In this document: positions 20,153-29,357 of the stretch, in pieces
Position numbering within the stretch: the stretch's first letter is position 1
Layout of the letters: each line of letters starts with the position of its first letter
Source: Shimwellia pseudoproteus
GTDB taxonomy: Bacteria; Pseudomonadota; Gammaproteobacteria; Enterobacterales; Enterobacteriaceae
Reading direction: 5' to 3'
Length of the DNA stretch: 64,000 nucleotides
Assembly: GCF_016415625.1 (NCBI RefSeq)
Contig: NZ_WBXP01000007.1
Location: forward strand, 58,782 to 122,781
Notes under the pieces: model-generated
The model's database searches: none
The model's input: only the letters and a program-made list of their open reading frames with translations
What the model was told of the DNA's origin: nothing
Made by a program: the position numbers and the translations under genes

Positions 20153-20555
20153 GATCTCTCCTTACCATCAGGTAGATAGCCGGTTCTTGCTGGATAGCCT
20201 GCAACATGTCCAGCAGCTCTCGGCTCCACTGCTGCTGTTCCGGGGTCTGGCGGGCCAGGGCGGCATCAAAGGCCCGGGCCAGCATCACCACGTGGTTTTG
20301 GTCGATGACTATCTCGCCATAGCGCGGCACGCCTTCCATTTTACGGCGCGCTTCGCTGCCCGCGTCCAGGGTGGCAACCCATTCCCGGTACGCCTCATAA
20401 GGGCACACCAGCGCGGCCTTCAGGCAGTCGATCACCCCGAGGTGATGACCAATTGCCAGGCTGTAATAGATGACCTGCTGGGCCTGATCCGGGGTCTTGT
20501 CATTATTGTCGACAAATTTACGGCTCAGTTGGCTGAACACCACCGACTCACTCAT
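20145..20555 (-). CDS. hycH: Formate hydrogenlyase maturation protein HycH
   Basis: HycH is a 136-residue accessory protein required for maturation of hydrogenase 3, probably acting on HycE; it is not in the final complex. The block RRKMEGVPRYGEIVIDQNHV and the ends match E. coli HycH. It overlaps hycG by 1 nt and hycI by 8 nt. Confidence 0.96.
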   Translation of the reverse strand: MSESVVFSQLSRKFVDNNDKTPDQAQQVIYYSLAIGHHLGVIDCLKAALVCPYEAYREWVATLDAGSEARRKMEGVPRYGEIVIDQNHVVMLARAFDAALARQTPEQQQWSRELLDMLQAIQQEPAIYLMVRRDRD

Positions 20556-21319
20556 CAGATACGCTCCTGCTCAACCAGATGGCTGAGGTTCGCCACAATT
20601 TCACTCAGCCGCGGATCGTTCTCCGCCGCCAGCCACTGGGCAACCCCCGCCTCGCCCTGGGCCAGATGGTTCATATACGCATCGGCAATCTGGCGGCCAT
20701 AGCGGTAACCCGCCAGTCTGCGGGCTTCACGATCAATGCGTACCCGCAGCGGCTGGACCATATCCGGGTGCAGGATCTGCGCCGGCTGGATGTCTTGCTC
20801 ACTGGCATCCCGGGCGTGGATTTTCTGCTCCAGCAGCCCCAGCGCCATGGCAAAGCCATACAGGGTGGCGGCCGGTGTCGGCGGGCACCCCGGGATATAC
20901 ACATCCACCGGGACGATTTTGTCGGTACCGCCCCACACGCAGTATAGATCGTGGAAAATACCGCCACTGTTGCCGCAGGCCCCGTAAGAGATACAGATTT
21001 TCGGGTCCGGCGCGGACTGCCAGGCACGCAGCGCCGGGGAGCGCATGGCGCGGGTCACCGCCCCGGTAAACAGCAAAATATCCGCATGGCGCGGTGACGG
21101 TACTACCTTGATACCGAAGCGTTCAGCGTCAAACAGCGGCGAAAGCGTGGCAAAAATCTCGATTTCACAACCGTTGCAGCCGCCGCAGTCCACCCGGTAT
21201 ACGTAGGCGGAGCGTTTGATATTTTTCAGCAGGGACGCCTTCATGCTGGCGATGGATTCGTCCACCGTCATCGGTACCGGAATACCGTTAGCGTCCCGTG
21301 GGCCCAGTAAATTGCTCAT
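20555..21319 (-). CDS. hycG: Hydrogenase 3 small subunit HycG
   Basis: HycG is the small subunit of the NiFe hydrogenase in formate hydrogenlyase, related to NuoB, carrying the proximal [4Fe-4S] cluster. The cluster cysteines are in [21 protein letters not shown] and [10 protein letters not shown]. Length is 254 residues (E. coli 255). The start overlaps the hycF stop by one base. It works with HycE on the cytoplasmic side of the inner membrane. Confidence 0.97.
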   Translation of the reverse strand: MSNLLGPRDANGIPVPMTVDESIASMKASLLKNIKRSAYVYRVDCGGCNGCEIEIFATLSPLFDAERFGIKVVPSPRHADILLFTGAVTRAMRSPALRAWQSAPDPKICISYGACGNSGGIFHDLYCVWGGTDKIVPVDVYIPGCPPTPAATLYGFAMALGLLEQKIHARDASEQDIQPAQILHPDMVQPLRVRIDREARRLAGYRYGRQIADAYMNHLAQGEAGVAQWLAAENDPRLSEIVANLSHLVEQERI

Positions 21320-21861
21320 TAGCTGGCCTCTCTCATATGGCGGGTTAAATCAATACGGTCAGAAGAGACCAGCCCCTGCTGGCGTTTGCATTCCGGGCAG
21401 GTTTCAAAACTGTCCCGGTGCATTTCGGCGCGTTTGTCACCGTTGTGCTGCAAAATCGCGATGGCGTAATCAATCTCTTTTTGCACCGCAAACGGGCGCT
21501 GGCAGCTGCGGCAGTAGCACAGCGGGAAACTGGATTTCTGCAGGAAATCCTCTTTCTTCCAGACCGCCAGCTCATACTGCTGAGAGAGGGTGATTGCCGC
21601 TGTCGGGCAGACTTCCTCACAGCGGCCGCAGAAGATGCAGCGCCCGAGGTTAAACTGCCAGTCGAGGGTTTTCCCGGCCAGGTTGGTTTCCACGCTCAGG
21701 GCGTTGGACGGGCAGGCGTTCACGCACGCCGCGCAGCCCACACACTGCTGGGGATTGTGTTCCGGCTTGCCGCGGAAATTTTTGTCCACCTCAATGGGTG
21801 TCAGCGGGTAGCTTTCAGTGGCTACCCCGGTTTTCAGCACTTTTTTAATAAAAGTAAACAT
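21319..21861 (-). CDS. hycF: Formate hydrogenlyase iron-sulfur subunit HycF
   Basis: HycF is a 180-residue NuoI-like ferredoxin of the FHL complex, with two 4Fe-4S motifs, [12 protein letters not shown] and [12 protein letters not shown]. Further cysteine pairs, CYCRSC and CPEC near the C-terminus, resemble the E. coli protein. GAGGAA precedes the ATG. It follows hycE after 43 nt that form a GC-rich hairpin. Confidence 0.97.
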   Translation of the reverse strand: MFTFIKKVLKTGVATESYPLTPIEVDKNFRGKPEHNPQQCVGCAACVNACPSNALSVETNLAGKTLDWQFNLGRCIFCGRCEEVCPTAAITLSQQYELAVWKKEDFLQKSSFPLCYCRSCQRPFAVQKEIDYAIAILQHNGDKRAEMHRDSFETCPECKRQQGLVSSDRIDLTRHMREAS

Positions 21862-21875
21862 TGCTCTTCCTCAAC

Positions 21876-21897
21876 CTCCCCGCCCTGGAGCGGGGAG
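21876..21897. repeat. Intercistronic hairpin between hycE and hycF
   Basis: CTCCCCGC (21876-21883) and GCGGGGAG (21890-21897) form a perfect 8-bp GC stem with a 6-nt loop in the 43-nt hycE-hycF gap. No T-tract follows, so it is probably an mRNA processing or stability element rather than a terminator. Confidence 0.6.
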
Positions 21898-21904
21898 TAA
21901 CGGC

Positions 21905-23614
21905 TTATTTCAGCGGCGAGTTCTTGCGTTCGATGCTGTAGCGTTCCAGCTCTTTGTACGGCACCACTTTGCTTTTCTTCTTGCGGACGTCCACGACAGT
22001 CATACGGTCAGTACAGGAGTAGCAAGGGTCAAGACTGCCGATAATCAGCGGCGCGTCGGACACGGTGTTACCACGCAGCATATAGCGCAGGGTCGGCCAG
22101 TTGGCGTAAGTGGCCGCACGGCAGCGCCAGCGGAACAGCTTCTGGTTGTCCCCGGTCATGCTCCAGTGGATATCATCGCCGCGCGGCGCTTCGGCAAAGC
22201 CGAGGGCAAAACGGTGCGGAATATAGGTGAAGCCTTCCACCGCCAGCGGGCCGCCCGGCAGGTTATCCAGGCCGTAGTCGATCATGTTCAGGGAGGTGAA
22301 TACCTCATTGATACGCACTTTCAGGCGCGAGATAACATCGCAACCCTGCTCGCTGTGGATCTCCATCGGCAGCAGGCCGTAACCGACAAATTCGTGATCG
22401 TAACGGGCATCGCGGGCGTGGCCGCTGGCGCGGACCATCGGGCCGACGTTACTGAAGTCACGGGCGATTTGCGGGTCAAGGCGGCCAATGCCAACCGTGC
22501 GCTGATTGATGTTGGTGGTGGTCATCAGGATATCCACCAGGTCTTTCACTTCCGCGCGCATCTGCTGGGCCAGCTGACGGGTCTGGATCATGTCGTCTTT
22601 CAGCAGGTCGCGGCGGATACCGCCAATCAGGTTCAGGCCGTAGGTTTTACGGGCCCCGGTGAGGATCTCCGCCATCTTCATTGACTGCTCACGCACCCGG
22701 AAGAACTGCATAAAGCCGGAGTCAAAGCCCACAAAGTGGCAGGCCAGCCCGAGGTTCAGCAGGTGGCTGTGCAGGCGTTCCACTTCCAGCAGGATGGCGC
22801 GGATCATTTGGGCGCGTTCCGGCACCTGGATGCCCATGGCATTTTCCACGGAGGTGGTATACGCGGTGCTGTGGGCAAAACCGCAGATACCGCACACCCG
22901 GTCAGACAAGAAGGTGACTTCGTTGTAGCCCATGCGGGTTTCCGCCAGTTTTTCCATGCCGCGGTGGACATAGAACAGCCGGTAGTCCGCATCAATGATG
23001 TTTTCGCCGTCAACAAACAGGCGGAAGTGGCCCGGTTCATCGGAGGTCACATGCAGCGGGCCAATCGGCACCACGTTGTTCTTTTTGGTGCCCAGCTCGT
23101 TGATGAACTCATAGGTTTCAGCATCAGTGGTCGGGGCCGGGCGCTGGCGGTAGTCCATGCTGTCTTTACGCAGCGGGTAGAGATCGTCCGGCCAGTCATC
23201 GGGCAGCACCAGGCGGCGTTCATCCGGCAGGCCCACCGCGCGCAGGCCATACATATCGCGCACTTCACGTTCGCCCCAAACCGCCGCCGGTACCCGTGGG
23301 GTAACGGACGGATATTCCAGGGTGTTGGCGTCCACTTCGACACGCACGGTGATCCAGCACTTGGTGCCTTTCTCCATGGAGAGCACGTAGTAGACCGCAT
23401 AATGGCCACACAGCGGGCGTTCGTCGTTACCGAACAGTACCGACAGCCACCCCCCCTGCTGGTAGTAGAGAAACTCCACCACTTCCGGCAGATAGTTGGT
23501 TTTCACCGTGATGGTGATCTGGTCCCGGGTCTGCCAGGACTCTTCAAGCACCACCCCAGGAAACGCCTGGTGTAATGCACTCAGATACTGTTGACCGATT
23601 TTTTCTTCAGACAT
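21905..23614 (-). CDS. hycE: Hydrogenase 3 large subunit precursor HycE
   Basis: HycE is the NiFe catalytic subunit, a fusion of a NuoC-like N-terminal domain (about residues 1-170) and a NuoD-like catalytic domain. The four metal cysteines lie in RVCGICGFAHS and DPCYSC. The 569-residue length equals E. coli. The C-terminus continues after CTDR with MTVVDVRKKKSKVVPYKELE, the extension that HycI cleaves off. The start MSEEKIGQQYL was preferred over an ATG three codons upstream. Confidence 0.98.
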   Translation of the reverse strand: MSEEKIGQQYLSALHQAFPGVVLEESWQTRDQITITVKTNYLPEVVEFLYYQQGGWLSVLFGNDERPLCGHYAVYYVLSMEKGTKCWITVRVEVDANTLEYPSVTPRVPAAVWGEREVRDMYGLRAVGLPDERRLVLPDDWPDDLYPLRKDSMDYRQRPAPTTDAETYEFINELGTKKNNVVPIGPLHVTSDEPGHFRLFVDGENIIDADYRLFYVHRGMEKLAETRMGYNEVTFLSDRVCGICGFAHSTAYTTSVENAMGIQVPERAQMIRAILLEVERLHSHLLNLGLACHFVGFDSGFMQFFRVREQSMKMAEILTGARKTYGLNLIGGIRRDLLKDDMIQTRQLAQQMRAEVKDLVDILMTTTNINQRTVGIGRLDPQIARDFSNVGPMVRASGHARDARYDHEFVGYGLLPMEIHSEQGCDVISRLKVRINEVFTSLNMIDYGLDNLPGGPLAVEGFTYIPHRFALGFAEAPRGDDIHWSMTGDNQKLFRWRCRAATYANWPTLRYMLRGNTVSDAPLIIGSLDPCYSCTDRMTVVDVRKKKSKVVPYKELERYSIERKNSPLK

Positions 23615-23627
23615 GGAAAACACTCTC

Positions 23628-24554
23628 TTAATACGCCACCAGCAAGGAGACGAAAGCTAAAAACGCGAAGCCAAAACCGGCCCAGGTCACCCGGGACGTT
23701 TTCAGGAACCGCAGGCGGGCCATGCTATTTTCAAACAGGGCAATAATCGCCACCCCGAGCACCAGCTTGGCAATGGCCACCACGATAGCCAGCACCAGGC
23801 CGCCTGGCGAAAAATGCACCATCTGCCCCCAGGGCAAGAACACCCCGACAAACATTTGCAACACCACCAGCTGTTTCAGGCTGATGCCCCATTTCAGGAT
23901 GGCGAAACCGGCGCCGCTGTACTCGGTCAACGGCCCTTCCTGCAACTCTTGCTCTGCTTCCGCCAGGTCAAAGGGCAGTTTGCCCATTTCAATAAAGGTG
24001 GCGAATGCGCAGGCCGCCATGGCCAGTAACAGGGTCAGGGTGTGGGCCACTGGCCAGTGGTACAAGGTCAGGGTGATGTTGTTGATATGGGTGGACTCTG
24101 CCACCTGAGCCGCAACCCACAGGCCCAGCAGCAGGATAGGCTCAACCAGCACCCCGAGCATCGCTTCGCGGCTGGCGCCGATACCGGTAAACGGGCTACC
24201 GGTATCAAGGCCCGCAATGGCGAAGAAGAAACGGGCAATGGCGAACAGGTAGATCAGGGTTATCAGATCCCCCAGCCCCGCCACCGGTGCCGCCACGGTG
24301 ATCAGCGGCAGCGCCGTGGCGATGGTCAGCATCACGCCGACCATCACAAACGGCATCAGGCGGAACACCCAGCCAGATGCCGCCGGGGCCACACTCTGGC
24401 GGCCCAGCAGTTTGAACAGATCGCGGTACTCCTGCAGCACCCCCGGCCCCTGCCGGTTGTGCATCCGGGCGCGGAGCACCCGGGTAATACCGGATAACAG
24501 CGGCGCAATGGCAAACAGCACCAGCGCCTGAATCAAGCCAAGAATCACAGTCAT
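23628..24554 (-). CDS. hycD: Formate hydrogenlyase membrane subunit HycD
   Basis: HycD is the NuoH-like membrane subunit connecting the hydrogenase arm to the inner membrane, 308 residues with about eight hydrophobic helices. The NuoH-type loops are conserved: NRQGPGVLQEYRDLFKLLGR and IEMGKLPFDLAEAEQELQEG. The start at 24554 (MTVILGLIQALVLF) matches the family; an upstream ATG at 24581 overlaps hycC. Gap to hycC is 4 nt. Confidence 0.97.
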   Translation of the reverse strand: MTVILGLIQALVLFAIAPLLSGITRVLRARMHNRQGPGVLQEYRDLFKLLGRQSVAPAASGWVFRLMPFVMVGVMLTIATALPLITVAAPVAGLGDLITLIYLFAIARFFFAIAGLDTGSPFTGIGASREAMLGVLVEPILLLGLWVAAQVAESTHINNITLTLYHWPVAHTLTLLLAMAACAFATFIEMGKLPFDLAEAEQELQEGPLTEYSGAGFAILKWGISLKQLVVLQMFVGVFLPWGQMVHFSPGGLVLAIVVAIAKLVLGVAIIALFENSMARLRFLKTSRVTWAGFGFAFLAFVSLLVAY

Positions 24555-24558
24555 CGTT

Positions 24559-26388
24559 TTATGCTCCCCGGGAAACCACAATCACCAGCAAAATTGCCAG
24601 TTCAATAAAGGCCAGGCGGCGCATCGACCCCGCCAGACATTCGCACTGCCAGCCCGGGATCCATTTCACCGGATTCAGGTGGTGGCGCAGGGCCAGCATC
24701 GGCGCGAAGGCCGCTTTGACCGGCTGAGCAAACCCGGTAGCGGTGATAACCATCGCTTGTTCATGGTCGTAACCACATACCCAGGCCGCGCCACGGGAGC
24801 GGGGCGCCAGACGGTCACCTTTAAAGAACACCATCAGCAGGAACGGCAGCAGCGGGCAGGCCACCAGCAGCAAGGTCATCAGCGGCTGGGATACCACGCT
24901 ATGAGCAGACACCAGCGGCAGCGGCACCACATTGCGCAGCAGCGGCAGGATCCACGGTGCGGCCACCCCGGAGGCGATACAGCACAGCGCCAGTGCCGCC
25001 ACGCTGAGGTTCATCAGCAGCGGTGCCGGTTTAGCGTCCTGCGCTTCCTGCGTACGCGGCGCACCGAGGAAGGTCACCCCATATACCTTGGCCATACACA
25101 TCACCGCCAGCGCACCGGTTATCGCCAGGCCGACAGCCAGCATTGGCCCCAACAGGCGGCCAATAAACAGCGGCAGTGAACCTAAACGGAAGAAGGACTG
25201 GTAAATCACCCATTCACCGGCAAAGCCGTTTAGCGGCGGCAGGGCGGCCATGGCCATCAGGCCAACCAGCATCGCCAGGGAAATCAGCGGCATCCGTTTG
25301 CCGATACCGCCCAGTTTTTCGATATCGCGGTGGCCGGTACGGAACCAGACCGCCCCGGCACCGAGGAACAGGGTGGATTTAAACAGGCTGTGGTTAACCA
25401 GGTGGAACAGGCCACCGGTCAGGCCGAGGGCAATCAGCACCGGCTCGTTAAGCGACAGGCCGGTTAAGCCCGCCCCGAGACCGAGCAGGATAATGCCGAT
25501 GTTTTCCAGGGAGTGGTAAGCCAGCAGGCGGTTGATGTTGTGCTCCATCAGGGCATACAGGCCGCCAATAAAAGCAGTGATCATCCCCAGCACCATCACC
25601 ACAATGCCCCACCACAGCGGCAGCGCGGCATCGATAAGCGAGATAGTCAGGATGCCATACAGACCCACTTTCAGTACCACGGCGGAGAACAGCGCCGCCG
25701 CCGGGGCAGAGGCATTAGCGTGGGCCTGAGGCACCCAGCCGTGCAGCGGGATAATCCCGGCCAGCAGGCCAAAGCCAATCAGCCCCAGCAACCAGATCCC
25801 GGAGCTAAGCGGCAGCAGCGCAGTGGCGTCATGGAGCGCCGCATAATTGAGGGTGCCGTAACGCTGTTCGAGGATCCAGCAGGCAATAGCCAGCAGCACG
25901 GTCCCCAGGCGGCCAAGGGCAAACCACAGCTTGCCGGACTGAGCACAACCGGTCAGGAACGCCGCACACAGGGCCATGATTTCGGCCATCAGCACCAGGG
26001 TGCCGAGGTTGTCCGCGGTCAGGGCCATCAGGGCCGCCGCCATCAGCAGGTTGATCAGGAATCCGTTGGCTTTCACCCCGGCGTGTTGGTGCCAGCTAAT
26101 ATTAAACAGGCTGACAAACAGCGCCGGCAGGCAAATGGCAATCAGCCACAGGCCGTTCATCGGTGTCAGTTGGAGGGTCTGATGAAAAAAGCGCAGGCCG
26201 ATATCAATACCGGTGGCGCCGCTGAGCAGTGCCTGTACCCCGGCGCCGAGCGCCAGAGCGCTACTGATAGCGCCACCCAGCCCGGCCAGCAGGCCGCTTA
26301 CCGCTTTCGCCTTATAACATACCCCGGCGAGCACCGCGCTCAGGATAAACCCGAACAGCGCCCAGTGAAGTAGACTCAGTGCATTCAT
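24559..26388 (-). CDS. hycC: Formate hydrogenlyase membrane subunit HycC
   Basis: HycC is a NuoL/MrpA-type antiporter-like membrane subunit of formate hydrogenlyase. It is 609 residues (E. coli 608) with about 14-16 hydrophobic helices. Typical family segments are PLHGWVPQAHANASAPAAAL, LEHNINRLLAYHSLENIG-like MEHNINRLLAYHSLEN, and HLVNHSLFKSTLFLGAGAV. The start overlaps the end of hycB by 4 nt (ATGA). Confidence 0.97.
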   Translation of the reverse strand: MNALSLLHWALFGFILSAVLAGVCYKAKAVSGLLAGLGGAISSALALGAGVQALLSGATGIDIGLRFFHQTLQLTPMNGLWLIAICLPALFVSLFNISWHQHAGVKANGFLINLLMAAALMALTADNLGTLVLMAEIMALCAAFLTGCAQSGKLWFALGRLGTVLLAIACWILEQRYGTLNYAALHDATALLPLSSGIWLLGLIGFGLLAGIIPLHGWVPQAHANASAPAAALFSAVVLKVGLYGILTISLIDAALPLWWGIVVMVLGMITAFIGGLYALMEHNINRLLAYHSLENIGIILLGLGAGLTGLSLNEPVLIALGLTGGLFHLVNHSLFKSTLFLGAGAVWFRTGHRDIEKLGGIGKRMPLISLAMLVGLMAMAALPPLNGFAGEWVIYQSFFRLGSLPLFIGRLLGPMLAVGLAITGALAVMCMAKVYGVTFLGAPRTQEAQDAKPAPLLMNLSVAALALCCIASGVAAPWILPLLRNVVPLPLVSAHSVVSQPLMTLLLVACPLLPFLLMVFFKGDRLAPRSRGAAWVCGYDHEQAMVITATGFAQPVKAAFAPMLALRHHLNPVKWIPGWQCECLAGSMRRLAFIELAILLVIVVSRGA

Positions 26389-26993
26389 TTGCTCGCCTCA
26401 CGTTGGCCAGTGAACAGGGACAAGTCATCAAAAGAGACCGTCATTGCCAGTTCGCGCTTACGTTTACTGGACAGCGCGATATCCCGGTTATCCACGAGGC
26501 GCAGTGCCTTGGTCGGGCAGGTGCGCACACAGGCAGGGCCCTGCTCGTCAAAATTGCACAGGTCGCATTTTACGGCGATGGCGCGGATCCCCGGCACCCA
26601 GTCCAGCAGCGTGCTGACCCGGGCAGGCGCCGGTGGCGCAGGCGGGGCTTTCGGGCTGTTGACGTTGGCCGGAATATTCAGCGGACGGCTGCCGGAAAAT
26701 TCAATCGCCCCAAACGGGCAGGCAATGCCGCACAGCTTGCAGCTGACGCACAGGCTTTCATTAAGCTGTACCGCCCCATCCACGTGGTTAATGGCATTAA
26801 CCGGGCAGACGGTGGCACAGGGGGCGTCTTCACAATGATGGCAGACCTGCGGAGCGGACTCATGGGCATTAAGCATCACGCGTAAGCGTGGCATGGACTG
26901 TAGACCATGCTGCCGGTGGGTCTCTGAACAGGCGGCCTCACAGGTGTGGCATCCCATGCAGAGCTTCGGGTCGGCGATTACAAAACGGTTCAC
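26385..26993 (-). CDS. hycB: Formate hydrogenlyase iron-sulfur subunit HycB
   Basis: HycB links formate dehydrogenase-H to the hydrogenase. The 202-residue protein holds four [4Fe-4S] motifs: CMGCHTCEAACSETH, CHHCEDAPCATVCP, CVSCKLCGIACP and CDLCNFDEQGPACVRTCP. An Ala/Pro-rich linker (PKAPPAPPAPA) lies between the third and fourth motifs. It is related to HydN in this window. Confidence 0.97.
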   Translation of the reverse strand: MNRFVIADPKLCMGCHTCEAACSETHRQHGLQSMPRLRVMLNAHESAPQVCHHCEDAPCATVCPVNAINHVDGAVQLNESLCVSCKLCGIACPFGAIEFSGSRPLNIPANVNSPKAPPAPPAPARVSTLLDWVPGIRAIAVKCDLCNFDEQGPACVRTCPTKALRLVDNRDIALSSKRKRELAMTVSFDDLSLFTGQREASK

Positions 26994-26999
26994 CGGGTA

Positions 27000-27075
27000 T
27001 TACCTCAGGAATAGTCATTTTTGACGAAAACATGCCGGGCGCTGTCATTTTTCGACAGTGTTCGACACACGAATC
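27000..27075 (-). promoter_or_regulatory. hycA-hycB intergenic FhlA-type sites
   Basis: The gap between hycA and hycB has three related short inverted motifs: GTCATTTTTGAC (27014-27025), TGTCATTTTTCGACA (27043-27057) and TGTTCGACA (27059-27067). In E. coli this intergenic region is a known FhlA binding site, so these are the best candidates for the boxes. The CTGTC/GACAG arms at 27042-27058 can also form a small hairpin. Confidence 0.55.
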
Positions 27076-27079
27076 AGGA

Positions 27080-27547
27080 TCAGGCGACGGCCTTACGCAC
27101 CTCAGAGAGGCTCAGATCGGCCATGCGCAGCGGCACGTCATCGTGGATGGCGCGATATAAGCTGTCGTAAACCGGGCTGATTTTTTCCAGGTAATGCTCA
27201 AGTACGCTGTTGCGATCGCGGTTGTCGATGCTGTTGTCGATAGTGCCGTTTTGCGCCATATGGGCACGGGCAATCAACACCTTCTGCTCACCGGCACGGG
27301 TTTCAACAAAGTACTCAATTGTCTGGCTGTTAAAGCCTTCCGCCAGCGCGATATGGATAATAAAGTGGTCGAACAAGAAGAAGCGCAAATCATCATCCGG
27401 GTTGCAGCCAACCGCATGATGTAACTTGGCTTTCGACAGGGTAATCGCCTGTGTCAGCGTATTGCAGTAGTGTTGCCACTGGTGGTGTAATTGCTGATGG
27501 CGATCGGCGATATATTCAGCCTTCTCGCTCAGTTCCCAGATAGTCAT
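27080..27547 (-). CDS. hycA: Formate hydrogenlyase regulatory protein HycA
   Basis: HycA is a 155-residue repressor-like protein that antagonises FhlA activation of the hyc, hyp and fdhF genes in E. coli. It begins MTIWELSEKAEYIADRH and shares the segment VLEHYLEKI-PVYDSLYRAI with E. coli HycA, and the C-terminus diverges. It is the first gene of the hyc operon, 26 nt after the presumed transcript start; its own Shine-Dalgarno is weak. Confidence 0.94.
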   Translation of the reverse strand: MTIWELSEKAEYIADRHQQLHHQWQHYCNTLTQAITLSKAKLHHAVGCNPDDDLRFFLFDHFIIHIALAEGFNSQTIEYFVETRAGEQKVLIARAHMAQNGTIDNSIDNRDRNSVLEHYLEKISPVYDSLYRAIHDDVPLRMADLSLSEVRKAVA

Positions 27548-27584
27548 AGTGTGTCATTTCAGTTAGGGGTGATACCCCCCACAG

Positions 27585-27600
27585 GCATATTTCATGCCAA
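27585..27600 (-). promoter_or_regulatory. Sigma-54 promoter of the hyc operon
   Basis: On the minus strand TTGGCATGAAATATGC has GG and GC exactly 12 bp apart, matching the -24/-12 consensus TGGCAY-N5-TTGCW. The predicted start lies near 27573, 26 nt before the hycA ATG. Confidence 0.8.
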
Positions 27601-27815
27601 TTTTATAACTTATTGTTATTTAATGATTTTAATTATACTCCCGCCAAATACCCCTAAAAATGACATGTCATTTCGACATCTTCGTCATGCGGTGACAGCC
27701 GGATACTGGCCGCCGCCCCCCGCAGACCAGCCCGGTGGACCGGGGCATTTTTCCGTTATGCATCAGCGCCCTGCCCCTGCCGGCCCCGGGGTTACCCGCC
27801 GGGCAGCCATAGATC

Positions 27816-27831
27816 TGGCACAGGGCTTGCA
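27816..27831 (+). promoter_or_regulatory. Sigma-54 promoter of hypABCDE-fhlA
   Basis: TGGCACAGGGCTTGCA is a near-perfect -24/-12 promoter (TGGCAC-N5-TTGCA) with the invariant GG and GC 12 bp apart. The predicted start is near 27842, about 20 nt upstream of hypA. It makes the hyp genes dependent on FhlA and sigma-54 during fermentation. Confidence 0.85.
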
Positions 27832-27860
27832 TCATGCCCGCCAATAGCTTCGGAGGCGTT

Positions 27861-28223
27861 ATGCACGAAATCACCCTTTGCCAGCGCGCAATTGAACTTA
27901 TTGAACAGCAAGCCCGCCAGCACGGTGCCACGAAAGTTACCGGGGTCTGGCTGGAGGTGGGCGCGTTTTCCTGTGTGGAAACCAGCGCCCTGCAATTTTG
28001 TTTTGATCTGGTCTGCCGCGGCACCCTGGCCGAAGGATGTACGCTTGACGTCCATCAACAAGACGCCGAATGCTGGTGTTATGACTGCCAACAGCACATC
28101 ACCCTGCTCACCCAGCGGGTGCGCATGTGCCCCCAGTGTAACGGCACCAACTTGCGTATTGTGGCTGATGACGGCCTCCAGATTAAACGCCTGGAAATCG
28201 AACAGGAGAATCAAGATGTGTAG
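27861..28223 (+). CDS. hypA: Hydrogenase nickel incorporation protein HypA
   Basis: HypA is a zinc-binding nickel metallochaperone that, with HypB, inserts nickel into HycE. The 120-residue protein starts MHE (His2 is the nickel ligand) and has the zinc motif CWCYDC...CPQC. CGGAGG (27851-27856) precedes this ATG; the in-frame ATG at 27834 overlaps the transcript start and was rejected. It overlaps hypB by 8 nt. Confidence 0.96.
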   Translation: MHEITLCQRAIELIEQQARQHGATKVTGVWLEVGAFSCVETSALQFCFDLVCRGTLAEGCTLDVHQQDAECWCYDCQQHITLLTQRVRMCPQCNGTNLRIVADDGLQIKRLEIEQENQDV

Positions 28224-29088
28224 TACCTGTGGTTGCGGTGAAGGTAACCGCTATATCGAAGGGGATGAACACAACCCGCATTCTGCGTTTCGCAGCGCGC
28301 CTTTTGCGCCATCCGCCCGCCCGGCAATGAAAATTACCGGCCTGAAACCCCCGACCTTTGCGCCGCAAGCCTCCCCGGAGGGAGACCTGCATTATGGTCA
28401 CGGCGAAGCGGGCACCCACGCGCCGGGCATCACCCAGCGCCGGATGCTGGAAATCGAAATCGACGTGCTGGATAAAAACAACCGGCTGGCGGCCCACAAT
28501 CGCGACCAGTTTGCCGCCCGCCAGCAGCTGGTGCTCAACCTGGTGTCCAGCCCGGGCTCCGGTAAAACCACCCTGCTGACCGAAACCCTGAAACGCCTGC
28601 GTGGCCATCAGGCATGCGCGGTGATTGAAGGGGATCAGCAAACCGTGAATGACGCGGCCCGCATCCGCGAAACCGGCACCCCGGCCATCCAGGTTAACAC
28701 CGGTAAGGGCTGCCACCTGGATGCCCAGATGATCCACGATGCGATGCAGCGCCTGCCCCTGGCAGATAGCGGTATTCTGTTTATTGAAAATGTCGGCAAC
28801 CTGGTGTGCCCGGCCAGTTTCGATCTCGGCGAGCGCCATAAAGTGGCGGTGCTGTCGGTAACCGAAGGGGAAGACAAGCCGCTCAAGTACCCGCATATGT
28901 TTGCCGCGGCCTCCCTGATGTTACTCAATAAAGTGGATCTGCTGCCGTACCTCGATTTTGATGTTGACCAGTGCATCGCCTACGCCCGGGAAGTGAACCC
29001 GGATATTGAGATCCTGCTGGTTTCCGCCACCAAAGGCGACGGTATGGATAAATGGCTGGCCTGGCTGGAGGCACAACAATGTGCATAG
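28216..29088 (+). CDS. hypB: Hydrogenase nickel incorporation GTPase HypB
   Basis: HypB is a SIMIBI GTPase that delivers nickel to hydrogenase with HypA. It has 290 residues. The N-terminal CSTCGCG motif is the high-affinity metal site. The G-domain shows [11 protein letters not shown] (P-loop), [16 protein letters not shown] and the NKVD motif in [13 protein letters not shown]. The start is set by homology to [11 protein letters not shown] of E. coli; the long open frame upstream is out-of-frame hypA sequence. Confidence 0.97.
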   Translation: MCSTCGCGEGNRYIEGDEHNPHSAFRSAPFAPSARPAMKITGLKPPTFAPQASPEGDLHYGHGEAGTHAPGITQRRMLEIEIDVLDKNNRLAAHNRDQFAARQQLVLNLVSSPGSGKTTLLTETLKRLRGHQACAVIEGDQQTVNDAARIRETGTPAIQVNTGKGCHLDAQMIHDAMQRLPLADSGILFIENVGNLVCPASFDLGERHKVAVLSVTEGEDKPLKYPHMFAAASLMLLNKVDLLPYLDFDVDQCIAYAREVNPDIEILLVSATKGDGMDKWLAWLEAQQCA

Positions 29089-29357
29089 GCATTCCCGGAC
29101 AAATCAGTGAATTAGTCGACGACAGCCACGCCAAAGTGGATGTCTGCGGTGTCCAGCGCGAGGTCAACCTCACCCTGGTGGGCACCCACGATGACGCGGG
29201 CCGCCCGCGCATCGGCCAGTGGGTGCTGGTCCATGTCGGCTTCGCCATGAGTATCATTGATGAGCAGGAAGCCCTGGATACCCTGGACGCCCTGCAAAAT
29301 ATGTTCGCCGTGGAGCCGGATGTCGGCGCGCTGCTGTATGGTGAGGAGCGTGCCTGA
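29079..29357 (+). CDS. hypC: Hydrogenase maturation chaperone HypC
   Basis: HypC is a 92-residue chaperone that, with HypD, carries the Fe(CN)2CO unit to pre-HycE. The essential Cys2 is in MCIGIPGQI, and the initiator Met is normally removed. The conserved [16 protein letters not shown] is present. It overlaps hypB by 10 nt and hypD by 1 nt. Confidence 0.97.
   Translation: MCIGIPGQISELVDDSHAKVDVCGVQREVNLTLVGTHDDAGRPRIGQWVLVHVGFAMSIIDEQEALDTLDALQNMFAVEPDVGALLYGEERA

Larger units (their letters stand above)
27548..27860. promoter_or_regulatory. Divergent hyc / hyp control region (FhlA, IHF, sigma-54)
   Basis: This 313-bp region separates hycA and hypA. From the hyc side it holds TGTCATTT (27552-27559), the hyc sigma-54 promoter, an AT-rich stretch 27601-27640 suited to IHF, and then a perfect 16-bp palindrome AAATGACATGTCATTT (27658-27673) continuing to TCGACA. 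The hyp sigma-54 promoter is at the far end. The E. coli counterpart has the same order of FhlA upstream site, IHF site and sigma-54 promoter. Confidence 0.7.

Noticed and set aside
27834..27860. Upstream hypA start at 27834
   Set aside because: It lies at or before the predicted transcription start of the sigma-54 promoter and lacks the conserved MHE N-terminus.
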